From Metabacillus sediminilitoris (GTDB lineage Bacteria > Bacillota > Bacilli > Bacillales > Bacillaceae), in contig NZ_CP046266.1 of NCBI RefSeq assembly GCF_009720625.1, positions 1,559,501-1,623,500 of the forward strand: 64,000 nucleotides of DNA, read 5' to 3'. The notes beneath the pieces were generated by a model, which saw nothing but the letters and a program-made list of their open reading frames with translations, did no database searches and was not told where the DNA came from. This document shows, piece by piece, positions 16,035 to 25,091 of this stretch. Each line of letters starts with the position of its first letter. Positions within the stretch are counted from its first letter, which is position 1. Both the position numbers and the translations under genes were made by a program.

Positions 16035-16658
16035 TTATATTAGTGAGCTTGTGGTTATGATAGGGTACAGATTTCCCTCAAGAGCAAAAGAAACTCTACC
16101 TGATTCTTCAGAAACAACAAGAACAAGTGCATCACTTTTTTCTGTTAAGCCTAATGCAGCTCGGTGACGAGTACCAAGTTTTTTTTCACGTATGACTCTA
16201 CTGGTTAAAGGTAAAACATTTGCTGCAGAAAATACTTGATTATTACGTACTAGTACTGCTCCGTCATGGAGAGGATTTCCAGGGAAAAAAATTGATTCTA
16301 ATATGGAAGATGTTAAAGTAGCTCCTATAGGAGTTCCAGGTTTGATTAAATCATCCAGTGAATTTTTACGTTCTATTGCAATTAATGCACCATGTCTTTG
16401 ATGTGAAAGATGTTGAATACAAGCTGATAATTCTAAATATTTGTCCGTATAAGGGGATAAATAACAATTTAAATAAAAAGATGCTGCAATAGTTTCAATT
16501 TGCTCAAGATTTTCTTTAATGTCTTCAAGTTTTCCTAAAAGACAGTAGTTTTCATTTTGTAAAGAGTCTAATCCCTTGTTAATTTCGAGAGAAACTTTTC
16601 TAAGACCATCTGTTATTTGCTGTTTTAGTGGTGAAAAGTCACAATCAATTTGATTCAT
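16035..16658 (-). CDS. cdaS: Sporulation-type diadenylate cyclase CdaS
   Basis: A 207-residue c-di-AMP synthase, the same length as B. subtilis CdaS as I recall it. Residues 1-60 are two helices with autoinhibitory character. The DAC domain follows with GALIAIERK, the metal/ATP motif HDGAVLV and the RHR motif GTRHRAALGLTE. No membrane segment is present, unlike CdaA, and no HhH domain, unlike DisA. I chose ATG 16658 (GGGGTG about 7 bases upstream) over an in-frame GTG three codons earlier. CdaS acts in the forespore and affects germination. A hairpin terminator lies only 25 bases upstream. Confidence 0.88.
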   Translation of the reverse strand: MNQIDCDFSPLKQQITDGLRKVSLEINKGLDSLQNENYCLLGKLEDIKENLEQIETIAASFYLNCYLSPYTDKYLELSACIQHLSHQRHGALIAIERKNSLDDLIKPGTPIGATLTSSILESIFFPGNPLHDGAVLVRNNQVFSAANVLPLTSRVIREKKLGTRHRAALGLTEKSDALVLVVSEESGRVSFALEGNLYPIITTSSLI

Positions 16659-16675
16659 TAAATACACCCCATTTC

Positions 16676-16712
16676 ATAAAAACTATCAGGGTGATATTTT
16701 CTCTATCACCCT
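16676..16712 (-). terminator. Terminator after the SleL-like gene
   Basis: On the minus strand AGGGTGATA (16712-16704) pairs with TATCACCCT (16696-16688), followed by a run of five Ts at 16682-16678. It separates the cortex hydrolase gene from cdaS. Confidence 0.75.
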
Positions 16713-16728
16713 AATAGATGTTTTAAAT

Positions 16729-18054
16729 TTATTTCACTTTAAATTCTTCTAAAACTAATTCTTCTGTCTGAGGCATGGTCAATCCTAAATGCCAACACCC
16801 CATTCCAGCTAAATTATATTCCTTAATAAGTCGGAATTTCTTTAAGAGACTTCGGGGATCTTCAAACCATACTTCATGTAATGTTCCTTGTTTATCGACA
16901 TAGCGAAACCAAGGAGCAGCAGCATTTTGATCGTAATGAATTTGGCTTTCATAACCTACATACAAATCAATTGCATGTTGAGTCGAATATGCCTTACCAG
17001 TTTTGTTTTCTCCGGATATCGTCCAATCATAGGCATATTGCGGGATACCGAGCATTAGTTTTGACCTTGGTACTGCTGTAATTGCATAATTTATTGTTTC
17101 TTCGACTTTATTAATAGGAGCGATCGGACCAGATGGTCCACCAGGCCAATGCCAATCATACGTCATTAAAAACATCTTATCCAAGTATTTGCCAAGAGTC
17201 TTGTAATCGTATGCTGTTGAGTGAGATGGAATTTTATCTCCCTGTTTAGGAGGGACTGCCATTAATACTTCCATTCCTACATGATGTAGTTTTGCTGATA
17301 ATTCTTTAATAAATTGATTTAAATTGGAACGATCTTTAAGTCTTACTTGCTCAAAATCAATCACTACTCCTTTATAATCATGCGTATGTAATAAGGAATA
17401 TATATTATTAATGAAATTTTTCCTTTTCCAAGGGTTACTTATTAAATGATGGGTTAAATCAGGATCAAATCCTTTTTCACTTAAGTTCGAAAGTGTAGCG
17501 TAAGGAGCTAATTCCTGTTTCCATGCAAGTTTATGTGCTTCATTTTCAGCTACCTCAATAATATTTCCTGCATAATCAGAGCGGTATTCAAAAATAAATA
17601 AGCTTGATAGGGTGCTGCTATAGTTATTTATTAACCAAGCATTTGCATTTTTGTCTTTTGGAACAAAATAAGTACCTGTCCAAATGTTTTTTTGTTTAGA
17701 ATGAGGAATTTTTAGCAGTTGTCCAGGGACAAGTACTTTACTTTTTAGTTGATTATGAAGTATTAACTGTTCTTCACTAACTGAATGGCGGTATGCAATT
17801 TCCCATAAACTTTCACCTGGTTGAACATAATAATTTGAACCCTGAAGGAGAAGGGCTTGGCCAAATACAAGTTGAGCATTTTTAGCTAAACCATTTAACT
17901 TAGCTATTTCAATAGGATTGACATTATATTGTTTAGACATTTTATCTAAACTATCACCCGATCTAACTTCATGAATTACTTGTGCTTGAGCAAAAATTGG
18001 CACATTAAATAAATATGTAATTAATACTAGGACGATTATGATCTTATTTTTCAT
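16729..18054 (-). CDS. Spore cortex-lytic glycoside hydrolase, SleL/YaaH-like (LysM2-GH18)
   Basis: A 441-residue protein: signal peptide (residues 1-24, hydrophobic after MKNK), two LysM peptidoglycan-binding repeats (HEVRSGDSLDKMSKQYNV and YYVQPGESLWEIAYRHSV), then a GH18 domain. The GH18 strand GVVIDFEQV carries the catalytic acid, and MTYDWHWPGGPSGPIAP and GIPQYAYDW are typical. Such enzymes (SleL, YaaH, YdhD) act on muramic-lactam cortex fragments during germination. GGAGGAA precedes ATG. It points the same way as cdaS, making a small spore-related pair. Whether it is SleL itself or a paralogue is unclear. Confidence 0.85.
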   Translation of the reverse strand: MKNKIIIVLVLITYLFNVPIFAQAQVIHEVRSGDSLDKMSKQYNVNPIEIAKLNGLAKNAQLVFGQALLLQGSNYYVQPGESLWEIAYRHSVSEEQLILHNQLKSKVLVPGQLLKIPHSKQKNIWTGTYFVPKDKNANAWLINNYSSTLSSLFIFEYRSDYAGNIIEVAENEAHKLAWKQELAPYATLSNLSEKGFDPDLTHHLISNPWKRKNFINNIYSLLHTHDYKGVVIDFEQVRLKDRSNLNQFIKELSAKLHHVGMEVLMAVPPKQGDKIPSHSTAYDYKTLGKYLDKMFLMTYDWHWPGGPSGPIAPINKVEETINYAITAVPRSKLMLGIPQYAYDWTISGENKTGKAYSTQHAIDLYVGYESQIHYDQNAAAPWFRYVDKQGTLHEVWFEDPRSLLKKFRLIKEYNLAGMGCWHLGLTMPQTEELVLEEFKVK

Positions 18055-18296
18055 GGATGGTTCCTCCTATTTATTTTTACAGAGGATAGTATTCTCTGGT
18101 AGCTATAAAATAAAATTAAATATTTGTTGGTGAAATTACCATTTATTTCTATTTTATGTGTGGACAAAGTATACATTAATATAAGTATTTTTAGTGGAAA
18201 TAAGGGTATTTTATTAACAGTGATTTTACCCTTACTACAAATCGAGCCTCAGATCTCGGAAAAAATAAAACAATAAATTTGATAAATACAAGTTAA

Positions 18297-18325
18297 TTGA
18301 CAATAAGTTTTAATTAATTTAAAAT
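18297..18325 (+). promoter_or_regulatory. Sigma-A promoter of the nitroreductase gene
   Basis: TTGACA (18297-18302), 17 bases, TAAAAT (18320-18325). The two boxes, the spacing and the operator position copy the mhqR promoter. Confidence 0.78.
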
Positions 18326-18343
18326 TATGCTTAATTCGAGATT
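18326..18343 (+). promoter_or_regulatory. Degenerate MhqR operator at the nitroreductase gene
   Basis: TATGCTTAATTCGAGATT keeps the right half AATTCGAGAT of the MhqR palindrome (13 of 18 matches). It starts directly after the -10 box exactly as at mhqR. Confidence 0.55.
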
Positions 18344-18395
18344 TATTAATTAAAGACATATGAATTCAAGACTATAAATTGGAGGAATACTTGTA

Positions 18396-19007
18396 ATGAA
18401 AAATGCGTTGAAAACAGATTTTTACACGGCACTAAAAGAAAGACGTTCCATTTACGGAATCAATAAGGATGTACAAGTATCTGATGAAAGAATTAAAGAA
18501 ATTATAGAATTTGCTGTGAAATATACTCCTTCAGCGTTCAATTCACAAACTGCACGTCTTGTCGTTTTATCAGGCGAAGCTCATAATAAATTATGGGACA
18601 TTACAACTGAAACATTAAGAAAAGTAGTTGGTGATGGAGATTTTTCAGGAACACAACAAAAAATGGATTCCTTCAAAGCAGGATATGGAACAGTTTTATT
18701 CTTTGAAGATGAAGTGGTAGTTAAATCACTTCAAGAACAATTTGCCGCATATGCTGAAAACTTCCCAATCTGGTCAAACCAAGCATCAGGAATGCACCAA
18801 CTTGTTGTATGGACAGCATTGGAAGCAGAGGGATTAGGTGCAACTTTACAACACTATAATCCGCTAATCGATGATGAGGTGAAAAAAGAGTGGAATATCC
18901 CTGAAAATTGGAAACTAATTGCGCAAATGCCATTTGGTAATCCAATAGCTTCACCAGGTGAAAAAGAATTCCAACCGGTTGAAGATCGTGTGAAATTTTA
19001 CAAGTAA
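18396..19007 (+). CDS. Nitroreductase-family FMN oxidoreductase
   Basis: A 203-residue nitroreductase-fold protein of the Hbn1/YdgI type. It has ERRSIYGI (FMN phosphate-binding arginines) at 16-23, TPSAFNSQTARLVVL, and the C-terminal GLGATLQHYNPLID. It would reduce quinones or nitro compounds with NAD(P)H. Its promoter mirrors that of mhqR with an MhqR-like half-operator, so it may stand in for the decayed mhqN. It belongs to a different nitroreductase branch from that relic. GGAGGA precedes ATG. Substrate unknown. Confidence 0.82.
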   Translation: MKNALKTDFYTALKERRSIYGINKDVQVSDERIKEIIEFAVKYTPSAFNSQTARLVVLSGEAHNKLWDITTETLRKVVGDGDFSGTQQKMDSFKAGYGTVLFFEDEVVVKSLQEQFAAYAENFPIWSNQASGMHQLVVWTALEAEGLGATLQHYNPLIDDEVKKEWNIPENWKLIAQMPFGNPIASPGEKEFQPVEDRVKFYK

Positions 19008-19030
19008 TCGAAAGCTTTATAATGATAATT

Positions 19031-19062
19031 AACCAGTTTCCTTAATTGAAACTGGTTTTTTT
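19031..19062 (+). terminator. Terminator of the nitroreductase gene
   Basis: AACCAGTTTC (19031-19040) pairs perfectly with GAAACTGGTT (19048-19057), followed by TTTTT. Confidence 0.9.
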
Positions 19063-19140
19063 AACAATCAGATATATAAGCAGGCGAATGGTATAAATTT
19101 ATACATAACAGCTAAATACATAGAAAGTATTGAGTGTTTT

Positions 19141-20109
19141 TTAGACTTTTGAGTGAAAGAAAAGAAGCTCATTCTGACTTAAAAAAGCTTGGTATCAAAA
19201 GAGCGCTCGTTATCTCTACACCAGAGCAAGAAGAGCTTGCGATTAAAATCTCAAGTTATCTCGGTGATTTATGTGCAGGTATTCATGCAAAAGCAGTTTA
19301 GCATGTACCAATGGAGATCGTTGAAAAATCAGTGGAAATGGTAAAAGAGCAGCAGATCGATAGTCTTGTTCCATTTGGAGGAGGATCCTCGATCGGTTTA
19401 GCCAAAGTTATTCCTTTAAATAAACACTTCTCTACAAATTATCGCTTTTCCTGCCACATACGCAGGTTCGGAAATGACGCCAATTTGGGGAATAATAGAA
19501 AATGGAATGAAGAAAACAGGTAAAGATGTAGTCGTTAAGCCTAAGTCGGTCATCTCATTGTGTAGAAGGACTGTACGCAGAAAACACTAATCCGATTATT
19601 TATCTTCTAGTTGAAAAAGGAATTCGTGCCCTTCATTCAAGTTTACCTTCAATTCTATTATGACCAAAATGATACAGAGGCTCGCTCCAAGGCGCTTTAC
19701 GGGTGTTGGCTAGCCGGTACGGTCTTAAGGTCTGTTGGTATGTCCCTGCACCATAAGCTATGTCACGTTTTAGGGGGAAGTTATAACCTGCCGCATGCAG
19801 ACAGCCACTCTGTCATTTTACTTTATGCACTTTGGTACAATGCTGCTTATGCACCGGACGGGTCAAAGCAATAGCAAGGTCACTTGGAACGGAAAAGGAT
19901 GCCGTAGCTGAAACTCTTTTTGATTTGCATACATCCTTAGGTGCTCCGACATCATTAGCTGAAATAGGAATGAAGGAGAAAGATTTAGATCAGGCAGCTA
20001 ATCTATCAATTCTTATTACAATCCTCGTCCTATTGATCAACAATCAATTCGACAATTACTTGAGTATGCTTTTAAAGGCAAGCGCCCTGAAAAAGGAATC
20101 GAGATTTAG
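19141..20109 (+). pseudogene. Maleylacetate reductase / iron-type alcohol dehydrogenase, multiply broken
   Basis: Successive frames give SDLKKLGIKRALVISTPEQE, VEMVKEQQIDSLVPFGGGSS, EKGIRALHSSLPS and DTEARSKALYGCWLAG. Then come SVGMSLHHKLCHVLGGSYN, HADSHSVIL and LGTEKDAVAETLFDLHTSLG. In order these form a maleylacetate reductase (iron-alcohol dehydrogenase superfamily) with the metal-binding histidines still readable. There is an in-frame stop near 19301, several frameshifts between 19430 and 20050, and the N-terminus is missing. Such enzymes complete hydroxyquinol degradation, fitting the nearby ring-cleaving genes. It is now non-functional. Confidence 0.85.
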
Positions 20110-20135
20110 TCAGAAAATATGGAGGAGTTTTTAAA

Positions 20136-20456
20136 ATGGCATACGTAACTGTTTTAGGTTATGGAACATTTGAAGTAGAAAACGGGAAAAAGTTAGTATT
20201 AGCACTAGAAGATAACGGTGTAAATATCCTCCATCGTTGTGGAGGAAAAGCAAGATGTACGACATGTCGAGTAGAAGTATTAGCTGGTGATTTTTGTGAT
20301 TTAACAAATATAGAAAAAAATGCATTTATGGAAAAAGGAATAGATGATCATTTGCGATTATCTTGTCAAATTCGTGTGAATGGGAACACAACAATACGTC
20401 CGATTATGACTGTAGAAAGCTCTAATTTAGATGTAGGACCCAGACCAGTTGATTAA
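20136..20456 (+). CDS. 2Fe-2S ferredoxin
   Basis: A 106-residue plant-type ferredoxin. It starts MAYVTVLGYGTFEVENGKKL and has the cluster-binding pattern RCGGKARCTTCRVEV with the fourth cysteine in LRLSCQIRV. GGAGGAG lies 8-17 bases upstream of ATG. It follows the dead maleylacetate reductase gene by 26 bases, so it was probably once in an aromatic-degradation operon and is the surviving member. It would pass electrons to an oxygenase or reductase, but no partner is encoded alongside. A terminator follows at 20595. Confidence 0.88.
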   Translation: MAYVTVLGYGTFEVENGKKLVLALEDNGVNILHRCGGKARCTTCRVEVLAGDFCDLTNIEKNAFMEKGIDDHLRLSCQIRVNGNTTIRPIMTVESSNLDVGPRPVD

Positions 20457-20594
20457 AAATGTTTATTGTTTTATAAGACATGAATTCATTCAACCATTAA
20501 TAATAGAAGATAATCTAAAGGCTTCATTTCAAATTAGTTTAATATTGTTTATTCTTCTTATTCAACAGTTGCTTTAGTTGATTAAAGTGTTTTC

Positions 20595-20628
20595 AAGCCG
20601 ATACTTTCATATTAAATCGGCTTTTTTT
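20595..20628 (+). terminator. Terminator after the ferredoxin gene
   Basis: AAGCCGAT (20595-20602) pairs with ATCGGCTT (20616-20623), followed by TTTTTATTT. The rest of the 20457-20802 gap shows only AT-rich promoter-like sequence. Confidence 0.85.
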
Positions 20629-20802
20629 ATTTATCAAAACGTAAAATGTCATAACATAAAAAGTTATAACACTTTTCCTTGTTGAACTAACATGTGAGGT
20701 TTACGTGTTAATCAATAAAGATATTTTTTTAATGGATAATATCTGATTGATTAGGTCATTGTATTAATATTCAATTATTAATTGTTATGGAAGGATGTTT
20801 TT

Positions 20803-21288
20803 ATGGAGAAAAGGCTGCTAAATCTGCTTACTGCTTTGTGTATTGCTTCATTTCCGTTTTTATTCAAAGGCACAAAAATGAGAGAGAATCTTGTTGTTTT
20901 TTTCTCAAAGGGAGTTATCGCAACGCTTATTGATGCTTATGTTGTCGGAACTAAAAAAATTGAATATCCGGTTCGTCCTTTTCCAAAAATTTTCAAAACT
21001 AACATCATTTATGACATGTTGTTTTTCCCGATTTTAAGTGTGATCTGGGTTAAACTTTCATATAATGATAATTTAAGTAAGATCTTATTGAAAAGTTTGA
21101 TATTCAGTGTTCCCATGAGTATCGGTCAATGGTATTTTGAAAAGAATTCTGGATTATTCAAATGGAAAAAATGGACACCTTTCCATACTTTTGGATGTGT
21201 AAACTTTACTTTGTTTATAATTAGAGGTTTAGTTGGTTTATTAAAAAAATTAGATAAAATTAAGGGTAATCAACATATAACCAATTAA
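20803..21288 (+). CDS. Membrane protein, CBO0543-like family
   Basis: A 161-residue integral membrane protein with four or five hydrophobic segments (for example LLTALCIASFPFLF, IIYDMLFFPILSVIWV and VNFTLFIIRGLVGLL). The conserved VIATLIDAYVVGTKKIEYPVRPFP style of sequence is found in a Bacillaceae family annotated CBO0543, of unknown function. I take ATG 20803 as start because GGAAGGA lies 10-16 bases upstream; the in-frame TTG 20782 precedes that site. It is followed 14 bases later by another small membrane protein, with which it probably forms an operon. Confidence 0.65.
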   Translation: MEKRLLNLLTALCIASFPFLFKGTKMRENLVVFFSKGVIATLIDAYVVGTKKIEYPVRPFPKIFKTNIIYDMLFFPILSVIWVKLSYNDNLSKILLKSLIFSVPMSIGQWYFEKNSGLFKWKKWTPFHTFGCVNFTLFIIRGLVGLLKKLDKIKGNQHITN

Positions 21289-21302
21289 TAAAGGTTGATA
21301 AT

Positions 21303-21779
21303 ATGAAAAAGACGTATAAGTTAGAGGCAATTCTTTGGAGTGTTGCTTTCCCAGGTTTTGGTCAACTTTTAAATGGTCACCTTTTAAAAGGAATTATTTT
21401 TATCCTTTTAGAATTCACTATCAATGTAATGAGTTCATTTAATCAAGCAATTATGTTTAGCTTTCTTGGAAAGATATCGAAGGCTGCTAGCGTGGTTGAT
21501 TACCAATGGCTTATGTTTTATCCCTGTGTTTATATGTATGCAATGTACGATGCATATAAATTTGCAGAAGGGGAGAATCCTCGCTTATCGTTTGTCCCAT
21601 TCGCTTTTGGAGCCTACTTTGTCACAATAGGTCTCATGTATTCTCCCAATTTATTTTTCGGTATATCATTTGGTCCAATTTGGCTTCCAATGTTGTCCTT
21701 GATTCCTGGATTAATAATTGGATTTATTATTCGTTACCTTTTGATAAAACTTACTACTAAACAAAATTATGCAAGTTGA
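21303..21779 (+). CDS. Small multi-pass membrane protein, unknown function
   Basis: A 158-residue protein starting MKKTYKLEAILWSVAFPGFG with four or five membrane segments. The PGFGQLLNGHLLKGIIFILLE stretch resembles the first segment of TM2-like or DUF5683-like families, but the rest does not give a clear match. A weak site (AAAGGTTG) precedes ATG. It follows the CBO0543-like gene by 14 bases and is followed by a T-rich run. The pairing suggests a joint membrane role; nothing more can be said. Confidence 0.6.
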   Translation: MKKTYKLEAILWSVAFPGFGQLLNGHLLKGIIFILLEFTINVMSSFNQAIMFSFLGKISKAASVVDYQWLMFYPCVYMYAMYDAYKFAEGENPRLSFVPFAFGAYFVTIGLMYSPNLFFGISFGPIWLPMLSLIPGLIIGFIIRYLLIKLTTKQNYAS

Positions 21780-22194
21780 TCTTTTTTTTATGATTTGGAT
21801 TATTAAACATATAAATTTCAAGGAAAAATTTGTTGCCGTACTGCTAATATCTCATTTTTAAGTTGGGGATTTAATCCAGACCATCCTTGCTCATAAGTAC
21901 TATAAGTACCTCAGTATTTAATGACGAGTGACCTAAGTATGTGAAATGATAAATGTATACATACTTTATATCTTGCTTAGTTTATTTGATTATAAACATT
22001 TTAGTTATAGTCGATAATCCACTCATAGAAAACATAGAACTCATAAAATGCAATGGATTGGAGGTTTATATAAAGAGGGAACTTCGTGTATAATACAATT
22101 TATCCAAACTAAATGGTAAATAAGAAACGTTCTAAATCCTTGATATTATTGGGTTTAGGCGTTTCTTTTATTATAACAGGAACATAATTGGTCA
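21780..22194 (+). other. Intergenic stretch with a terminator-like hairpin
   Basis: No gene is supported. AAGAAACG (22122-22129) with a partly paired arm CTAAATCC/GGGTTTAG and CGTTTCTTTTATT (22160-22172) forms a hairpin with a T-rich tail, which could terminate the membrane-protein pair. Confidence 0.45.
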
Positions 22195-22389
22195 TTGCGT
22201 TTAGCTAATTCTAGTGCACTGATTGTCGGGGACGATGTTTTGCAACGTGGAAGGGAAGCTGACCATTCTTATATTGATTCACGTAATGATTATATTCGAG
22301 CTTTTAATCAGCGAATGGCGAGTGAATCCAAATTTGGAATCCATCATTCTTCCGATTGGAGATGGACTGCCGTAGGCCGGATAAAGTAA
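22195..22389 (+). pseudogene. Short open frame, possible gene remnant
   Basis: A 64-codon frame from TTG 22195 reads ...VGDDVLQRGREADHSYIDSR and ...GIHHSSDWRWTAVGRIK. The composition (balanced charges, several Trp and His) looks protein-like. There is no ribosome binding site, no known family and no usable start. It is followed by a good terminator at 22412. I read it as the C-terminal remnant of a lost gene; it could be noise. Confidence 0.25.
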
Positions 22390-22411
22390 TAAAGATAATC
22401 TCGATGAGAGG

Positions 22412-22456
22412 AAAGGATACCGATTGGTTTATCACAATTGATATCCTTTTTTATTT
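22412..22456 (+). terminator. Terminator-like hairpin
   Basis: AAAGGATA (22412-22419) pairs with TATCCTTT (22442-22449), with an imperfect inner stem, followed by TTTATTTT. Confidence 0.7.
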
Positions 22457-22547
22457 TAAGATTTTAGCGGGTTCTTAAGCTACTATAACAAACTGATTAA
22501 TTTAATCTTTAACAAAAGGGAGCAGTTCTTTAACTAATTACCTTAGG

Positions 22548-23135
22548 TTACTTCATAACCAAGACTTTTTGAAAAAATGGATAGATGAAATAGCCAAGGT
22601 ACACACCTAAGACGTTTAACATTAGATCATCAATATCTAAAGTTCCTCTTTTTGTTATAAATTGTAACCCTTCAATCGTGCTTATGGAATATATGGTGAT
22701 AATAAGCATTTGTTTCATAGAAGGTGTTTTTTTTATATATCTATAATACAATCCAAATGGTATAAATAAACCAATATTTGCGCCTAAATTATAAAGAGCA
22801 ATTAAATAATTGACGTTTCCAGATAGATAAAAATAGATAGTATCAAAAGGAATAAGATTTATGGACTCGTAACTTTGGCCTTTTGGTCTGAAAAATAATA
22901 AGATAAGCAATCCAATAGAATAAAGAAATGTAAAAACATGGAGGATATGTTCTGATAATTGAATTTTTCCTTTTTTCACCCATAATACACCAAATAAAAC
23001 AAGGAAATAAATAGAAAACCAAACAACTCCTATGACAATCGGATGTAGATATTTTGTTAATTCAATCCATACCGGTAAAAGAATAAAAAATACAATTTGA
23101 GAATATAAAAAACTAAGTTTTATGTTTCTTTTCAT
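22548..23135 (-). CDS. VanZ-like family membrane protein
   Basis: A 195-residue protein with five hydrophobic segments. It has VanZ-family marks: SINLIPFDTI, the NIGLFIPFGLYYRY segment and the C-terminal STIEGLQFITKRGTLDIDDLMLNVLG. VanZ of the Tn1546 cluster gives low-level teicoplanin resistance, but most chromosomal VanZ-like proteins in bacilli have no known role. The start at 23135 is set by GGGGGA upstream; an earlier in-frame ATG at 23156 lacks a site. It stands alone. Confidence 0.75.
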   Translation of the reverse strand: MKRNIKLSFLYSQIVFFILLPVWIELTKYLHPIVIGVVWFSIYFLVLFGVLWVKKGKIQLSEHILHVFTFLYSIGLLILLFFRPKGQSYESINLIPFDTIYFYLSGNVNYLIALYNLGANIGLFIPFGLYYRYIKKTPSMKQMLIITIYSISTIEGLQFITKRGTLDIDDLMLNVLGVYLGYFIYPFFQKVLVMK

Positions 23136-24003
23136 ATTTCCCCCGTACTCCATCATTTCTAATATGGTATCTATATCTAAATTTTTAATAAATATTCTTA
23201 TAGTAAAAACTTACTCGTAGGAATTATATCAAGATCTTTAGCTTTGAAAAAGTATTAAAGATGTTCAACGCACTCGTCAGAAATTTATTATTCTACAATC
23301 AGAGGCCTGGCCTGTTTTTGTAAAGGGAAATTAGTGGAATAAGTTAGCGCATCTCTTGTTGCACCGTAGATTCCCATATATATTAATTTAAAAAAGTTAG
23401 AGTATTAATTTAACAAGAAAGGATGAAAAATAAATGAAAGAATTATGGCTGATTTGACAGTCAGTAACGCCTTAGAACCACGTGACTTTTACAAAGAGGT
23501 AATCGGATGGAAGCATCAGGATCTCAGCATGGGCGAGTACATCGACTAAAAAAAAAAGAAAAGTCTTCCATAAAAATGATAAAAGACAAATTCATACTAT
23601 ACCTTTTTCTTCCATATTATCTATTGATTGAAATCTTCACCATTTCTACATTATTCCTTTAATAACATCAGAAAAATAACAATAAAAGCCTATAAAACAA
23701 ATCCACAAGCGATGTAAGGGTAAAAAGAGACGTTAAAAGCGATCATTGTTTTATCGATGATAGTAGGGTACTGCTTGGATTCAATTGCATAACTTCCTAC
23801 AATCCCAGATTAGAAAGAGTAAAATAGAAAACCTACTACACTAAAAAGAGCTAGATTGTCAGCTTAGAGATGTGGCCGAATGGAATTAACTCGGTGATTT
23901 GGCAAGAAAACTTAAAAGATTAATAAAGAAGGAAATAAATGAACTTTAGGAATTAAGGTTAGCAAATTAATATCGTCTTTTTAAAGGGAGTTTAGGTAAA
24001 ATT
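23136..24003. other. Degenerate intergenic region
   Basis: No intact gene. Besides the VOC fragment at 23441-23549, several short frames on both strands are interrupted by stops. The minus strand at 23650-23880 reads like the hydrophobic core of a decayed membrane protein. Nothing else can be supported. Confidence 0.4.
23441..23549 (+). pseudogene. Fragment of a glyoxalase/VOC-family gene
   Basis: The frame LTVSNALEPRDFYKEVIGWK followed by HQDLSMGEYID and TAA at 23547-23549 matches the first VOC module of glyoxalase/bleomycin-resistance-like proteins (xDFYxxVIGWxxxxxxMGEYxD). Only the first about 35 residues remain and the start codon context is broken. It is a relic. Confidence 0.6.
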
Positions 24004-24044
24004 AAAACGCACAGTTTCGATATATCGTAAATTGTGCGTTTTCT
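24004..24044. terminator. Terminator-like hairpin, possibly bidirectional
   Basis: AAAACGCACA (24004-24013) pairs with TGTGCGTTTT (24033-24042). On the minus strand it could end the oxidoreductase gene that stops at 24104. Confidence 0.65.
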
Positions 24045-24103
24045 GATTTATTAGTAACAATGAAAACCATGACTGCTATTTTGACATTCTCTCAAAAAAA
24101 TCC

Positions 24104-25072
24104 TCACACAGTAATAACAACCTTTCCTTGAGCATGCCCTTCATCAAAATATTTGAAAGCTTCGGGTACTTCATCCAGCTTATACCTTTTATCAATGACA
24201 GGTCTTACTTTGCCTGCTTCAAGAAGTTCTTTCATCACGACCAGATCATTTTGGTTTGCTCTTTGTAAAAAGCTGCCGATTTTCTTGCTCCCAGTCATGG
24301 AAATCCAAGGACCCAGAACCATGGATTGAAACAGTTGAGACTCGGAACCTCCAACATGAACAAAAATTCCATTTGGACGTAATGTACGCTTATATTCTGA
24401 AATCGGATGAGAACCGTTAACTGCAAGAATCAAGTCATATCGCTCAGAATTTTGTGTAAAATTTTCTTTAGTATAGTCAATAATATGGTCTGCACCAATT
24501 GAACGTAAAATGTCTATGTTTCTCGTACTACACACACCAGTCACCTCTGCACCAAATGATTTTGCAATCTGTACTGCGAAAGTCCCCACTCCTCCTGAGG
24601 CGCCATTAATTAATACCTTTTGCCCCGATTGGATCTTGCCTTTATCCCGTAGACCCTGTAAGGCTGTGACTGCTGCCATAGGGACCGCTGCTGCTTCCTC
24701 AAAGGACATATTATCCGGTTTTATTGCTAAAGCATTTTCTGGAACCGCGACATATTCAGCAAACCCACCCCAACCACAACCGGAAAGGTCTCCGAACACT
24801 TGATCACCTACAGAAAAAAGTTTCACATCTTTGCCAACTGCTTCAACCTGACCAGCGATGTCACCTCCTGGTATCATGTATTTTGGTTTTAGTAGTCCGA
24901 ATGCAAAGCGGGCTAAGAAAGGTTCTCCTTTTAAAAGAACAAGGTTGCCATAATTCACGGATGATGCATGAGTTTTTACTAATACTTGATTGTCCGTAGG
25001 AATAGGTTTTTCCATCTCTGTTACTTCAAGTACATCAGGTGAACCGTATTTTTTCGAAACGATCGCTTTAAT
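24104..25072 (-). CDS. Zinc-independent medium-chain dehydrogenase/quinone reductase-like; probable ATT start
   Basis: About 323 residues of an NAD(P)-dependent quinone oxidoreductase-like MDR. The N-terminal KAIVSKKYGSPDVLEVTEME, the GDQVFGDL and FAEYVAVPE blocks, the cofactor motif NGASGGVGTFAVQIAK and the C-terminal QGKVVITV are all present. GAGGAGG at 25085-25079 lies six bases from ATT AAA GCG, where relatives start ATG AAA GCG. So the start is either a rare ATT at 25072 or a mutated start; a TTG at 25087 overlaps the ribosome site. A MITE sits just upstream and may have displaced its promoter. Confidence 0.78.
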   Translation of the reverse strand: MKAIVSKKYGSPDVLEVTEMEKPIPTDNQVLVKTHASSVNYGNLVLLKGEPFLARFAFGLLKPKYMIPGGDIAGQVEAVGKDVKLFSVGDQVFGDLSGCGWGGFAEYVAVPENALAIKPDNMSFEEAAAVPMAAVTALQGLRDKGKIQSGQKVLINGASGGVGTFAVQIAKSFGAEVTGVCSTRNIDILRSIGADHIIDYTKENFTQNSERYDLILAVNGSHPISEYKRTLRPNGIFVHVGGSESQLFQSMVLGPWISMTGSKKIGSFLQRANQNDLVVMKELLEAGKVRPVIDKRYKLDEVPEAFKYFDEGHAQGKVVITV

Positions 25073-25091
25073 GATATTCCTCCTCAATTCT

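Noticed and set aside
18362..18373. GAATTC-centred second MhqR site before the nitroreductase gene
   Set aside because: Only the central hexamer and three bases match; too weak to call.
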